This document shows positions 41,188-50,040 of a stretch of 56,697 nt of DNA, piece after piece. This DNA is from Paenibacillus sp. J5C2022 (GTDB lineage: Bacteria; Bacillota; Bacilli; Paenibacillales; Paenibacillaceae): the NCBI RefSeq assembly GCF_025567625.1, contig NZ_JAOQJC010000049.1:1-56697 (forward strand), given 5' to 3'. The first letter of the stretch is position 1; each line of letters opens with the position of its first letter. The notes beneath the pieces were generated by a model that saw only the letters and a program-made list of their open reading frames with translations, had not been told where the DNA came from and ran no database searches. A program made the position numbers and the translations under genes.

Positions 41188-41913
41188 TTACCCCAACATC
41201 CTTCCCGCTTCGCGATCAAGCAGTACGATGACTTGCTGATGTGTCTGCAGCAATGAAGCAGGCACCTTCGTCGTAATAGGTCCCGTCAGAGCTTCCTTCA
41301 CTATTCTCGCTTTATCGGAACCGCGAACGACAAGCAGAATCGTCTTCGCCTTCATGATGGAGCCTACTCCCATCGTCAACGCATGCGTCGGCACTTCTTC
41401 AATGGAGGAGAAGAACCGTGCATTCGCATCCCGGGTCTCTTCCTGCAGCTTCACGATGTGCGTGCCGAAGGAGAGATTGTCGTCCGGCTCGTTGAAGCCG
41501 ATATGCCCGTTGTGCCCGAGACCGAGAAGTTGAATGTCAGCAGGGCTTGATGCGATGAGCGCATCGTAGCGGCGGCATTCTTCTTCCATGTTCTCAGCTA
41601 TGCCGTTGGGCAGATGCGTCTGCTCCTGCGGAATGTCGATATGGGAGAACAAGTGCTTGTTCATGAAGTAGGCGTAGCTTTGATCATTGTCCGGCGTAAG
41701 CCCCACATACTCATCAAGGTTATAAGTCGTTACGCCGCTGAAGCTTACTTTTTTATTTTTATAGCTCTCTATTATTTTGTCATAGATTCCGATAGGTGTC
41801 GATCCCGTAGCCATTCCCAGCACTGCGTTCGGCTTGCTCGCGATAAGGTTGACATACAGCTCCGCTGCGTAATTGTCCAATTGTTCCGATGTTTCGAAAA
41901 TTTTAATGTTCAT
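41188..41913 (-). CDS. nagB: Glucosamine-6-phosphate deaminase
   Basis: A 241-residue enzyme that turns glucosamine-6-phosphate into fructose-6-phosphate and ammonia. The NLDEYVGL segment and LGLGHNGHIGFNEPDD hold the active-site Asp and His residues. The ATG at 41913 lies six bases after AGGAGG; the frame is open upstream but without a site. A sigma-A promoter lies at 41944-41972. First gene of nagB-nagA. Confidence 0.95.
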   Translation of the reverse strand: MNIKIFETSEQLDNYAAELYVNLIASKPNAVLGMATGSTPIGIYDKIIESYKNKKVSFSGVTTYNLDEYVGLTPDNDQSYAYFMNKHLFSHIDIPQEQTHLPNGIAENMEEECRRYDALIASSPADIQLLGLGHNGHIGFNEPDDNLSFGTHIVKLQEETRDANARFFSSIEEVPTHALTMGVGSIMKAKTILLVVRGSDKARIVKEALTGPITTKVPASLLQTHQQVIVLLDREAGRMLG

Positions 41914-41943
41914 GATGAGCCTCCTGATCGTTTGTTTGATTTT

Positions 41944-41972
41944 ATTGTAATCCAAAATGGCAGCATCCACAA
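41944..41972 (-). promoter_or_regulatory. Sigma-A promoter of nagBA
   Basis: On the minus strand: TTGTGG (41972-41967), 17 bp, TACAAT (41949-41944). The -10 is 31 bp upstream of the nagB ATG. Confidence 0.65.
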
Positions 41973-42136
41973 TAAAAATGATTGATTAACTCATAATAAT
42001 GATTGGTAAATTCAAAATCACCTATTTGCCTGCACGTCTGCAGAAACAACTGTGAACGAGAGCCATGCAGCAATACATGTCCGATTGTGCTATGCTTACT
42101 ATAGTTAACCTAATTCAGGTGCGGGAGGAAGCGGGC

Positions 42137-43198
42137 TTGAAAGCGACGAATAAAGAAACGATAACAAGACGGAAACGGGAACATATTGCGATATGCCTCA
42201 ACGAGCAGGTGGCAGGCGTAGGCATCACGACAGGGCTTGAGCGTGTACGCTTCATTCATAACGCATTGCCGGAAGTCAGCTTCCGGGAGATTAGCCTGGA
42301 GACGGAATGGCTGGACAAGCGTCTGGCTGCGCCGCTGCTGGTCAGCTCGATGACGGGTGGAACGGATGAGGCCGGTGCTATCAATCGCAGGCTGGCCGTC
42401 GCGGCGGAAGAACGCGGCTGGGCGATCGGGCTGGGCTCCATGCGCGCCGCAATCGAGAGCGAAGAGCTCGCATCGACGTTCTCGATCCGCAAGGAAGCTC
42501 CGAGCATCCCCGTCATCGCCAATCTCGGAGCTGTTCAGCTCAATTACGGGTACGGACCGGATACCTGCATGAGAGCAGTCGACATCGCCGAGGCGGATGC
42601 GCTTGTATTGCATCTGAACAGCATGCAGGAAGTGTTCCAGCCGGAAGGCGACACCGATTTCAAAGGGCTGCTGAAGCGGATCCGCGAAGTATGCCGGTCA
42701 TGCCCGGTGCCGGTCGGCATGAAGGAAGTGGGCTGGGGGCTGGATGACGCCACCGCAGCTCTCCTTCATGATGCAGGCGTCTCCTTCCTGGACATTGCCG
42801 GTGCTGGAGGCACATCGTGGAGCCAGGTAGAGAAGTTCCGCACGAGCTCGCCGGTTCAACGCGCCGCCGCCGAAGCTTTCCAGGATTGGGGCATTCCTAC
42901 CGCGGAAAGCTTGCTGGAGCTGCGGAGTCGGCTTCCAGACGCTTTCCTCATCGCGAGCGGCGGGCTGCAGAGCGGTGTGGATGCAGCCAAGACGCTGGCG
43001 CTGGGGGCCAATCTGGCCGGCTTCGGGAGATCGCTGCTTCCCCGTGCGGCGGGCGAGGATGCCGAATTGTCCGTCGCCAGCCTGCTGGAGCAATTCCAAG
43101 TGGTGGAATACCAATTGCGCGCCGCAATGTTCGGCATTGGAGCAGCCACAGTGAAGCAATTGCGAGAGACGAAGCGAATCAGCATCCATACGCCATAA
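42137..43198 (+). CDS. fni: Type 2 isopentenyl-diphosphate delta-isomerase
   Basis: A 353-residue FMN- and NADPH-dependent enzyme that interconverts IPP and DMAPP for isoprenoid synthesis. The TIM-barrel marks are SSMTGGTDEAGAINRRLA, IGLGSMRAAIE, LHLNSMQEVFQPEGD and FLIASGGLQSG. The start is TTG at 42137, eight bases after GGGAGG; upstream in-frame ATGs (42065 on) would give a non-conserved extension without a ribosome site. It stands alone between nagBA (divergent) and the gerA operon (convergent). Confidence 0.93.
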   Translation: MKATNKETITRRKREHIAICLNEQVAGVGITTGLERVRFIHNALPEVSFREISLETEWLDKRLAAPLLVSSMTGGTDEAGAINRRLAVAAEERGWAIGLGSMRAAIESEELASTFSIRKEAPSIPVIANLGAVQLNYGYGPDTCMRAVDIAEADALVLHLNSMQEVFQPEGDTDFKGLLKRIREVCRSCPVPVGMKEVGWGLDDATAALLHDAGVSFLDIAGAGGTSWSQVEKFRTSSPVQRAAAEAFQDWGIPTAESLLELRSRLPDAFLIASGGLQSGVDAAKTLALGANLAGFGRSLLPRAAGEDAELSVASLLEQFQVVEYQLRAAMFGIGAATVKQLRETKRISIHTP

Positions 43199-43220
43199 TA
43201 CGAATGGCTGCATCCAGCAT

Positions 43221-44312
43221 TTACTTGATCAGCCCCGTACCCTCAACCTTGACGTGGGCATGCACCTGGAAACGGGCTTGGGGGTACAGCTCTTGCCATT
43301 GCTCCCAGCTCCCCTGTCCGTTATGCATAGCCCGGTAGCGCAGGCCGAATCCGAAGGGATCGATACCGGCTCGCCGGATTTTCTCCAGAAGCGCCATGCT
43401 GACCTTCTCATAATCACGGCTCAACTCGTTTTCAAAAGCTTCCCATGATGCATTGTAGACTCCGCTTGGCGCCTCCTCGAACACGACTTTCATCCTTATC
43501 CGCATGACGATAATGGTTTCATCTTGCTCCTGCTTGATCCGGAAGGAGGATTGGAGGGAGTTGATCGCAATGACAATCGGAGTCCCTTTGAACATGCCGT
43601 GCATAGACGCTTTTGTGAAGTGCTTGGACAGCTGATTGAATAGCTGCGTCTCGGTTGGCGATAGCATCATTTTTATTTTCTGCTTATCCATTAGGGCGAT
43701 TTGATTGACAATATAGCTGGTCCGGTTATCGTTCCTGATGAACGCAAGCGCGGGGTCCAGTCCTTTCTCCGCCAGGCGCCTGTTCAAACCCGACAACGTC
43801 TCAACATACGTATACGACGATTCCGTGCCGTCCGAGCCGAATGTGAGGTACAGGGCATTGCCGGGGTAGAGTTCTGAGGTCGCTCTGACCTTCAGAACCG
43901 TCTCCGCATCCGGCTCGCCGACGGCTAGATTCGCCACGCTCTGAATATCCCGCCTTCTGGACATCCAGTCAATGACAGGACGAATGTCCTTGTCAGCCAG
44001 CGTATGGCCGATAAGGAACATTTTACAGTGGCCGAAGTCCAGCTCCTTGTCCACATAGGATTTCAACATTCGAATCCCTTCCGCTATGCTGGGGGCGTCG
44101 ATGATTTCGTATTGCGTTTTGGAGGCGCCGGATTCCACTTTCGGAGAAGGGATCGCCAGTTGGAGGGTAATCCGATAAGGCTTGTCCTTGTTGCCCGACC
44201 AGTCGATTCCTGTCCCTACGACGAAGAAGCGCTTGTCGATGTCCTTGAATCCGCATCCGCCGAGCGTCCCGATGACAACCGCTAAGCACAGCAGACGAAT
44301 AAGCAGTCTCAT
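43221..44312 (-). CDS. gerAC: Spore germination lipoprotein, Ger(x)C family
   Basis: A 363-residue lipoprotein, the C subunit of a GerA-type germinant receptor in the inner spore membrane. A signal peptide of about 20 residues ends in the lipobox LGGC; the family start GFKDIDKRFFVVGTGIDWS follows. The three-domain Ger(x)C length is normal. AAGGAGG lies 11 bases before the ATG, which overlaps the gerAB stop by four bases. Last gene of the operon, 22 bp from the convergent fni stop. The symbol denotes the family, not orthology to GerAC itself. Confidence 0.9.
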   Translation of the reverse strand: MRLLIRLLCLAVVIGTLGGCGFKDIDKRFFVVGTGIDWSGNKDKPYRITLQLAIPSPKVESGASKTQYEIIDAPSIAEGIRMLKSYVDKELDFGHCKMFLIGHTLADKDIRPVIDWMSRRRDIQSVANLAVGEPDAETVLKVRATSELYPGNALYLTFGSDGTESSYTYVETLSGLNRRLAEKGLDPALAFIRNDNRTSYIVNQIALMDKQKIKMMLSPTETQLFNQLSKHFTKASMHGMFKGTPIVIAINSLQSSFRIKQEQDETIIVMRIRMKVVFEEAPSGVYNASWEAFENELSRDYEKVSMALLEKIRRAGIDPFGFGLRYRAMHNGQGSWEQWQELYPQARFQVHAHVKVEGTGLIK

Positions 44313-45409
44313 GTGCGATCCATCCTCCTTCTGCTCAAGACGAATATCCATACGACGAGCAAGATTTCCACGAACAGCCTCAGAATGAGCCAATAGGATG
44401 CGTATCTCACATTCTCCTTCTCGTTGACAAGGAACATGTAAGCCAAGGTGAACACGATGAATACGGCGATTATGACGTAATTGGACACAGGAATTCGGTG
44501 ATTGTCGACCTCGGGCTTGCCGCCTGGCAGGCAGCTCTTCACAAATTCCATCGCTTGGTGCCAGGCAGTCATCGTGAAGACGAGCGTGAGGTTGAGGAAA
44601 ACAATAAGAAACAGGAAGAGCAGGCGCTCGATAAAGCCGTATTGCATAATTAAGGAATCCGCAGTCACACTCCATATGTACACATACTGGCCTACAGCTT
44701 CAGTCCCGTGCAAGCCGATGGGAATGAAGAAGGTCGCAAGCAGGACGGCGAATCCGAATACAGGGTAAATATAACGGTACTTATACTGGAAATTGGGCGG
44801 CATAAGCCGGTTGTACAGCGACATGCTAATATATCCGGTGAAGATGTATGTAGCGGCTGCCAGTGCAGACAGATTCGGCATATTGACCACATAATTGGCG
44901 GCGACATGGACGGCATCCCAATTGAATTGCGTGTCCGTCAGCATTTTGACGAGAATGAACAGAATGAAAGGCGCGTTCAGCAGCAAGAGAATTTCCAGTA
45001 CGAACATAACCGTAAGCGACGAGCGGGTCGCGGCATATCCGCATGCCAATAACAGCATGAACAAGATGACGAATGTATTAGCGTCGGGATTAAAGAAGCG
45101 GTTAATCAATATGGCGTAAGCGACAATAACAAATACGGACGAGAGCCACCACATGATGGCGAAGCCTCCGATGATCATGGAGCTGAACCAGCGAGGGTAC
45201 CGTTCCCGGAAAATGTCGGGCATGCCCATGCCCGGAAATCGCGACATCGCGCTTGTGTACATATAGAGAAGCACGGTTCCGACGACAGGAGCGATAACGA
45301 GCGACATGACGGTTCCGTCGTAGCGATGCTGGATGAGCACGTATGGTACAAAAAGCATCAGATTCATGAAGCTTACGCATGCAAAATTGTAAAAAAAATA
45401 ACGGTTCAT
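44309..45409 (-). CDS. gerAB: Spore germination protein, GerAB/ArcD/ProY family
   Basis: A 366-residue integral membrane protein with about ten helices, the B subunit of a GerA-type receptor. It belongs to the APC transporter superfamily and in known receptors forms the germinant (amino acid) pocket. It overlaps gerAA by four bases upstream and gerAC by four bases downstream. The ligand is unknown. Confidence 0.92.
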   Translation of the reverse strand: MNRYFFYNFACVSFMNLMLFVPYVLIQHRYDGTVMSLVIAPVVGTVLLYMYTSAMSRFPGMGMPDIFRERYPRWFSSMIIGGFAIMWWLSSVFVIVAYAILINRFFNPDANTFVILFMLLLACGYAATRSSLTVMFVLEILLLLNAPFILFILVKMLTDTQFNWDAVHVAANYVVNMPNLSALAAATYIFTGYISMSLYNRLMPPNFQYKYRYIYPVFGFAVLLATFFIPIGLHGTEAVGQYVYIWSVTADSLIMQYGFIERLLFLFLIVFLNLTLVFTMTAWHQAMEFVKSCLPGGKPEVDNHRIPVSNYVIIAVFIVFTLAYMFLVNEKENVRYASYWLILRLFVEILLVVWIFVLSRRRMDRT

Positions 45410-46740
45410 ATTTTTCTCACCTGTCCAATATCCCCTTCGATCGGGTTAAGCTGACCGTTCACGCGGAAATACGGCTTGCCGAAGCTTCGCAAATGAGCTA
45501 AATAAACGATATAGAGGAATACGCCCACGGCGACGCCGGAAATGCCAAAGAAGATAGATAGCAAAATAAGCGGATACTTCAAAAAGCGCATGGAAAAAGA
45601 CAATGAGCTTATCGGAATGACAAAATTGGAAATCGCCACGACAGAGGTCACGATAATCATGATGCTGCTTACGAGTCCGGCCTGCTGGGCTGCCTGCCCA
45701 AGAATCAGGCCTCCTACCGTCGTCGCCGTAGATCCGATATATCGCGGAAGCCGAATGCTGGCCTCGATAAGCGTCTCGATCATGAACAGCATAATGAACA
45801 CTTCCACGAAAGAAGGGTACGGAACCGCCGCACGGCTGGCTGCGATGGAGAAGGCAAGCTGGACGCGGAACAGCTCCGGATTGTACGAGACGACGGAGAT
45901 GTACAGGGCCGGCAGCGTGATCGTCAGGACAAGGGCGGCATAGCGAATGAAAATAATGAATCTCGTCATCCAGAAAGCCTCGTAATTATCCTCTACGGCA
46001 TGCATAAATTCGAAGAAGGTGACGGGCATAATAAGCGCGAACATGCTGCCCTTCAACAAAATCACAATTTTGCCCTGGGCAATGCTGCGGGCGATGCGGT
46101 CCGGTCTTTCTGTAATGAGAATGGTAGGAAACAGATTTTTTTTCTTATCGACAAGCAGCTTGCCAAGCTCGCCCGCGGCATGCACCATGTCCGTTTTCAT
46201 TCCGATCAGCTTCTCTTTCACTTGATTCAATACACGCATATCGACATGGCGCTGATCGAATAGAAGGGAGACCGGCGTCTGGGACATGTTGCCGATATGA
46301 TGCTCCTCAATCGACAGATCCGGTGTCGGGTAGAAGCTGCGTATTAGGTTAATCGAGTTTTTCAAATCCTCGCTCAGTGCGATCTGCGGTCCCTGAATGG
46401 CGCTTTCTACTTGCGTCTTGGGGCTTTCATTGCTAATGATCCTCTTGGCATCGAAGGCATATACATCGCCGTCTGCTTCGATCAGAACGTGGCCGCGCAG
46501 CAGCTGATCCTGCCACTTCGAGACGTCGGTCACCAGCTTGTATTCCGGAATGCGCTGCAATTGATCGCTATAGGGCTGCTCTTCCTTGGTGAATGGTACG
46601 AATATAAAATCGCTGATCTTATGCTCGTCGCACAGAGGATGGATATAGGCCACTTCAATGGTCATGCTGCTGTTCCTTAGCGTGTGCAGCTCCAAATCAT
46701 AGGATTGTGCGAACATCAGAGAAATATGTTTGAGCAGCAA
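45406..46740 (-). CDS. gerAA: Spore germination protein, GerAA/GerKA family
   Basis: The A subunit of a GerA-type receptor, about 444 residues. A cytoplasmic N-terminal domain (about 1-250) ends with the family stretch KKKNLFPTILITERPDR and GKIVILLKGS; four to five membrane helices follow (about 270-420), including the conserved TATTVGGLILGQAAQ. TTG at 46740 is proposed as start because AAAGGAGGG lies nine bases before it; the next Met is at 46716. A candidate sigma-G promoter lies upstream. Operon gerAA-AB-AC, all overlapping. Confidence 0.9.
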   Translation of the reverse strand: MLLKHISLMFAQSYDLELHTLRNSSMTIEVAYIHPLCDEHKISDFIFVPFTKEEQPYSDQLQRIPEYKLVTDVSKWQDQLLRGHVLIEADGDVYAFDAKRIISNESPKTQVESAIQGPQIALSEDLKNSINLIRSFYPTPDLSIEEHHIGNMSQTPVSLLFDQRHVDMRVLNQVKEKLIGMKTDMVHAAGELGKLLVDKKKNLFPTILITERPDRIARSIAQGKIVILLKGSMFALIMPVTFFEFMHAVEDNYEAFWMTRFIIFIRYAALVLTITLPALYISVVSYNPELFRVQLAFSIAASRAAVPYPSFVEVFIMLFMIETLIEASIRLPRYIGSTATTVGGLILGQAAQQAGLVSSIMIIVTSVVAISNFVIPISSLSFSMRFLKYPLILLSIFFGISGVAVGVFLYIVYLAHLRSFGKPYFRVNGQLNPIEGDIGQVRKI

Positions 46741-46800
46741 GAGGAAAGCCCTCCTTTCAAGTGGATGGAGCAATAGGATGAAGCGCAATAGCGACGAACT

Positions 46801-46830
46801 TAGTGTGCGTCATCCGTGGCGGAATATGCT
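46801..46830 (-). promoter_or_regulatory. Candidate sigma-G promoter of the gerA operon
   Basis: On the minus strand: AGCATA (46830-46825; 4 of 6 to TGAATA), 17 bp, CACACTA (46807-46801; 6 of 7 to CATACTA). The likely RNA start is about 40 bp before the ribosome site of gerAA. The receptor class is expressed in the forespore in Bacillus. Confidence 0.45.
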
Positions 46831-46835
46831 AAAAT
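46827..46835 (+). promoter_or_regulatory. Extended -10 promoter of the methyltransferase gene
   Basis: TGCTAAAAT, an extended -10, 34 bp upstream of the ATG. The -35 is weak. It overlaps the -35 of the gerA promoter on the other strand. Confidence 0.4.
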
Positions 46836-46868
46836 GGGGTGACATGCTTAGAAGGAGTAGTTGCTATA

Positions 46869-47618
46869 ATGATAAAACCATGGTACGAGCAAAGCTTCGG
46901 CAAGGATTATATGATCGTATACCGTCATCGCGACCGGGAGAATGCCGGCATGGAGGTTCGCAGCATGGCTCAAGCGCTTCATATTCCAATCGGCTCCAGC
47001 GTGTTGGATATCGGCTGCGGCATGGGCAGGCATGCGCTTGCTCTGGCGGAAGCCGGCTACAAGGTGACGGGAGTGGATCTGTCGGAAATCCTGCTGAAGG
47101 AAGCGCGCGCCCATGATCCGAACGGAGCGGTAACTTGGCGGCATGGCGATATGAGAGATCTGCCGTTCCCCGACGGCTCGTTCCATGCGACAGTGAATAT
47201 GTTCACGTCCTTCGGCTATTTTTCCTCGGAAGCCGACAATGTGAGGGTGCTGGAGCAGATACGCAGAGTATTGAAGCCGGGAGGGGCTTTCCTGATCGAT
47301 TTTCTTAACCCTTCCTATGTGGCGAGGAATCTGGTGCCGGAGTCCCGGCGGAGGGATGAAGAGAGCGGTCTGCATATTGCGGAGGTCCGGTCGATCGTAG
47401 ACGGTTGGGTCCAGAAAGAAATTACGGTGAGCGACGGCGGGATGGACGGGGAGAAGAGAGAATACTTGGAACGCGTAAAATTATGTCCGCTGGAGTGGTT
47501 CCAGCTGCATCTGCCGCAAGCGGGGCTGCGATTGGAACGCATCCTGGGGCACTACGACGGGAGTCCGTACGAGGAAGCGGCATCGCCCCGAATGATAATG
47601 GTAGGTAGATCCGTATGA
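46869..47618 (+). CDS. Class I SAM-dependent methyltransferase
   Basis: A 249-residue methyltransferase. Motif I VLDIGCGMGRHALALA, the acidic end of strand 2 in VTGVDLS, and the DLPFPDGSF and VLKPGGAFLID motifs are all present. The substrate cannot be told. AAGGAG lies 11 bases before the ATG. The stop overlaps the next start (ATGA), so it is co-translated with an MBL-fold hydrolase; the pairing suggests a shared small-molecule or detoxification role. Confidence 0.88.
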   Translation: MIKPWYEQSFGKDYMIVYRHRDRENAGMEVRSMAQALHIPIGSSVLDIGCGMGRHALALAEAGYKVTGVDLSEILLKEARAHDPNGAVTWRHGDMRDLPFPDGSFHATVNMFTSFGYFSSEADNVRVLEQIRRVLKPGGAFLIDFLNPSYVARNLVPESRRRDEESGLHIAEVRSIVDGWVQKEITVSDGGMDGEKREYLERVKLCPLEWFQLHLPQAGLRLERILGHYDGSPYEEAASPRMIMVGRSV

Positions 47619-48625
47619 GCGGATTCATTGCGGAGCTTCCTGAAGGTTGGCTGCAGGTGAAGGTGCCCCTACCGTTCTCCCTGAAGTGGGTGAACAGCTA
47701 TATGGTGCCGGAGGAAAGAGGCTATACGATCATCGATCCCGGCTTGCGAACGGAAGAGGCGGTTGGCGCATGGAGCAAGGTTATGCAGGATAGAGGCATT
47801 GCATGGCTGGATATCTCGCGCATCGTGTTGACCCATCAGCACCCCGATCATTACGGACTGGCGGGATATATGCAGGAGAGAAGCGGCGCCCCCGTCTACA
47901 TGTCTTCCCGCGCGCACGCTTATGCCCGAAGGCTGTGGGGAGAAGACAGCGATTATCCGGAAGCGCTGGAATCGCTCTTCCTGCAGCATGGCATGCCTGA
48001 AGGTCTAATGGATGATATTGTACGGAATTTGGCGGAGTTCGTATCCCGCGTAAGCCCACAGCCCGTCGTCCAATATATCGAAGCGGGGGAGAAGCTGCAG
48101 CTGGGCGGTAGGCAGTGGCAGCTGATCGATGCGCCGGGCCATGCCTTCGGCGGCTTATGCTTCTACCAGCCCGAGCTGGGCTGGATGCTGTGCGGCGATC
48201 AGGTGCTGCCGCATATTACGCCGAATGTCAGTGTCGTGCCGGGGGAGGAACGCGATCCTCTTGGCTGCTTCCTGCACAGCCTGGAGGAGCTGAAGGCGTG
48301 GGAGGTAACATTGGCGCTTCCCGGCCATCGGGAGCCGTTCACGGGCTTTCGCGAACGGATCGAGCAGCTGCAAGGGCATCACGACCGGCGGCTTGCCGCG
48401 ATGGAGGAGCTGTTGAAGGGGGCGCCTATGAGCGCATTTGCAGTATGCGAGACGTCGTTCGGCAGTCACTTGCGGCGGAACCCGCATAATCTGCGCTTCG
48501 CCATGGCGGAGACGCTGGCTCATTTGTTTCATCTGGAAGGCATGGGACGGGTTGATGCAGTGCGGAAGGACGGTACACTGGAGTACGAAGCCTCTCCTAC
48601 GGGCATTGTTTCGTTTGAAGCATAG
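47615..48625 (+). CDS. MBL-fold metallo-hydrolase
   Basis: A 336-residue metallo-beta-lactamase-fold protein. The metal motif is THQHPDHYG (H-x-H-x-D-H), with further ligands in DAPGHAFGG, CGDQVLP and LPGHREP. The C-terminal region of about 90 residues, with helices and HNLRFAMAETLAHLFHLE, resembles the winged-helix tail of LACTB2/BhsA-type hydrolases that act on thioesters or RNA. Overlaps the methyltransferase gene by four bases. A terminator follows. Confidence 0.87.
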   Translation: MSGFIAELPEGWLQVKVPLPFSLKWVNSYMVPEERGYTIIDPGLRTEEAVGAWSKVMQDRGIAWLDISRIVLTHQHPDHYGLAGYMQERSGAPVYMSSRAHAYARRLWGEDSDYPEALESLFLQHGMPEGLMDDIVRNLAEFVSRVSPQPVVQYIEAGEKLQLGGRQWQLIDAPGHAFGGLCFYQPELGWMLCGDQVLPHITPNVSVVPGEERDPLGCFLHSLEELKAWEVTLALPGHREPFTGFRERIEQLQGHHDRRLAAMEELLKGAPMSAFAVCETSFGSHLRRNPHNLRFAMAETLAHLFHLEGMGRVDAVRKDGTLEYEASPTGIVSFEA

Positions 48626-48650
48626 AAGAGAGAATGGAATAGACATTCAA

Positions 48651-48677
48651 ACCAATCAGCGTGCTGGTTGGTTTTTT
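48651..48677 (+). terminator. Rho-independent terminator after the MBL gene
   Basis: ACCAATCAGC (48651-48660) pairs with GCTGGTTGGT (48663-48672) with one G-U pair, followed by six T. Confidence 0.85.
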
Positions 48678-48819
48678 GCGTATTTGAAGATGGATAGAAG
48701 ACGGAGGAAATGTGATGAATAAAAAGGGGTGTCTCCTGCTTATGTGACAACTCATATCTGTATACATCGAAAAGGTTGGTATAAATACATTTTTAAAGAA
48801 CAATAAAAGATTGTTATAC

Positions 48820-48851
48820 TTGATATATTGCATCATATTAAAATATATGAT
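48820..48851 (+). promoter_or_regulatory. Candidate glpX promoter and inverted repeat
   Basis: TTGATA (48820-48825), 18 bp, TATATG (48844-48849). A perfect inverted repeat ATCATAT-N6-ATATGAT (48832-48851) covers the -10, so a repressor could bind there. The stretch from 48678 to here is AT-rich and otherwise gene-free. Confidence 0.45.
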
Positions 48852-48941
48852 ACATATTAAATAGGGGGAAACGTGGGGGACCACAGGAACGGCACAATAT
48901 CCAATCGAACATACGGAATGACTAAACGAGGAGAGATGGAC

Positions 48942-49952
48942 ATGGAGAGGGAATTGGCGCTGGAAATCGTAAGGGTGACGGAATTGGCGGCGCTTGCGTC
49001 CGCTCCTTGGATGGGCAGAGGGGATAAGAACAGCGCGGACGGAGCAGCCACTTCGGCGATGCGGGAGATGTTCGACTCCGTCTCTGTCAAAGGTACGGTT
49101 GTCATCGGGGAAGGCGAGATGGATGAAGCCCCGATGCTGTATATAGGGGAACAGGTAGGCAGCATGAACGGACCGGAGGTGGATGTAGCGGTCGATCCGC
49201 TGGAAGGGACGGACATTGTTGCCAAAGGCTTGAATAACGCATTGTCCGTCATTGCTGTTGCGGGCAAGGGACAACTGCTGCACGCGCCGGATATGTATAT
49301 GGAGAAGCTTGCTTACGGACCGGCTCTCGTCGGCCACCTTAGCATTACGGACCCTATGGAAGCGACCTTGAAGAAAGCTGCGGAGGTGCTGAAGAAGAAA
49401 GTATCGGACTTGACAGTCATGATATTGGATCGAACACGTCATGAATCGCTGATCAAAGTGCTGCGCAAAGTAGGGGTAAGGATCAAATTCCTGTCCGACG
49501 GAGATGTGGCGGGTGCGATGGCGCCAGCCTTCCCGGAGGCGGGCATCGATCTCTATGTCGGCTCCGGCGGCGCACCGGAAGGAGTGCTCGCAGCGGCGGC
49601 GCTGAAGTGCTTGGGAGGCGAGCTGCAAGGGCGGTTGATGCCTGCGGACGCATCGGAATATGAGCGCTGCATTCGTATGGGAATCAAGGACCCTTATCGC
49701 GTATTGACGATGGAGGATATGGTAGGGACGGAAGATGTCATATTCGCGGCTACCGGTGTGACGCCGGGAGAATTCCTTGGCGGAGTCAGATACTTGCCGG
49801 ATGAGCGGGCCGAGACGCATTCCATCGTCATGCGCGCTAAGACGAGGACGATCCGGTTCGTGAAATCGCTGCATTATCTGCCCAACAAGCCGCTACTGAA
49901 CCATACGCTTCCCGAACCTGCCATGGAAGCGAATGCCGATACGCAGGAGTAA
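48942..49952 (+). CDS. glpX: Fructose-1,6-bisphosphatase class II
   Basis: A 336-residue enzyme for gluconeogenesis. The starting MERELALEIVRVTELAALAS is the GlpX signature; metal ligands lie in GEGEMDEAPML and VAVDPLEGTD. The ATG at 48942 is eight bases after GAGGAG; ATGs at 48936 and earlier would add a non-conserved extension. Single gene with its own promoter region and terminator. Confidence 0.95.
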   Translation: MERELALEIVRVTELAALASAPWMGRGDKNSADGAATSAMREMFDSVSVKGTVVIGEGEMDEAPMLYIGEQVGSMNGPEVDVAVDPLEGTDIVAKGLNNALSVIAVAGKGQLLHAPDMYMEKLAYGPALVGHLSITDPMEATLKKAAEVLKKKVSDLTVMILDRTRHESLIKVLRKVGVRIKFLSDGDVAGAMAPAFPEAGIDLYVGSGGAPEGVLAAAALKCLGGELQGRLMPADASEYERCIRMGIKDPYRVLTMEDMVGTEDVIFAATGVTPGEFLGGVRYLPDERAETHSIVMRAKTRTIRFVKSLHYLPNKPLLNHTLPEPAMEANADTQE

Positions 49953-49970
49953 ACTGAGGCATAATTGATA

Positions 49971-50002
49971 AGCCCCCTGGTCTCCATGAGAGACAGGGGG
50001 CT
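49971..50002. terminator. Bidirectional terminator between glpX and pgpA copy 2
   Basis: AGCCCCCTG (49971-49979) pairs exactly with CAGGGGGCT (49994-50002), with an inner TCTC/GAGA stem. It lies between two convergent genes. Confidence 0.8.
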
Positions 50003-50040
50003 AATTCCCGTGGCCGATTGCATGGCCGTCAAGTGATAGC

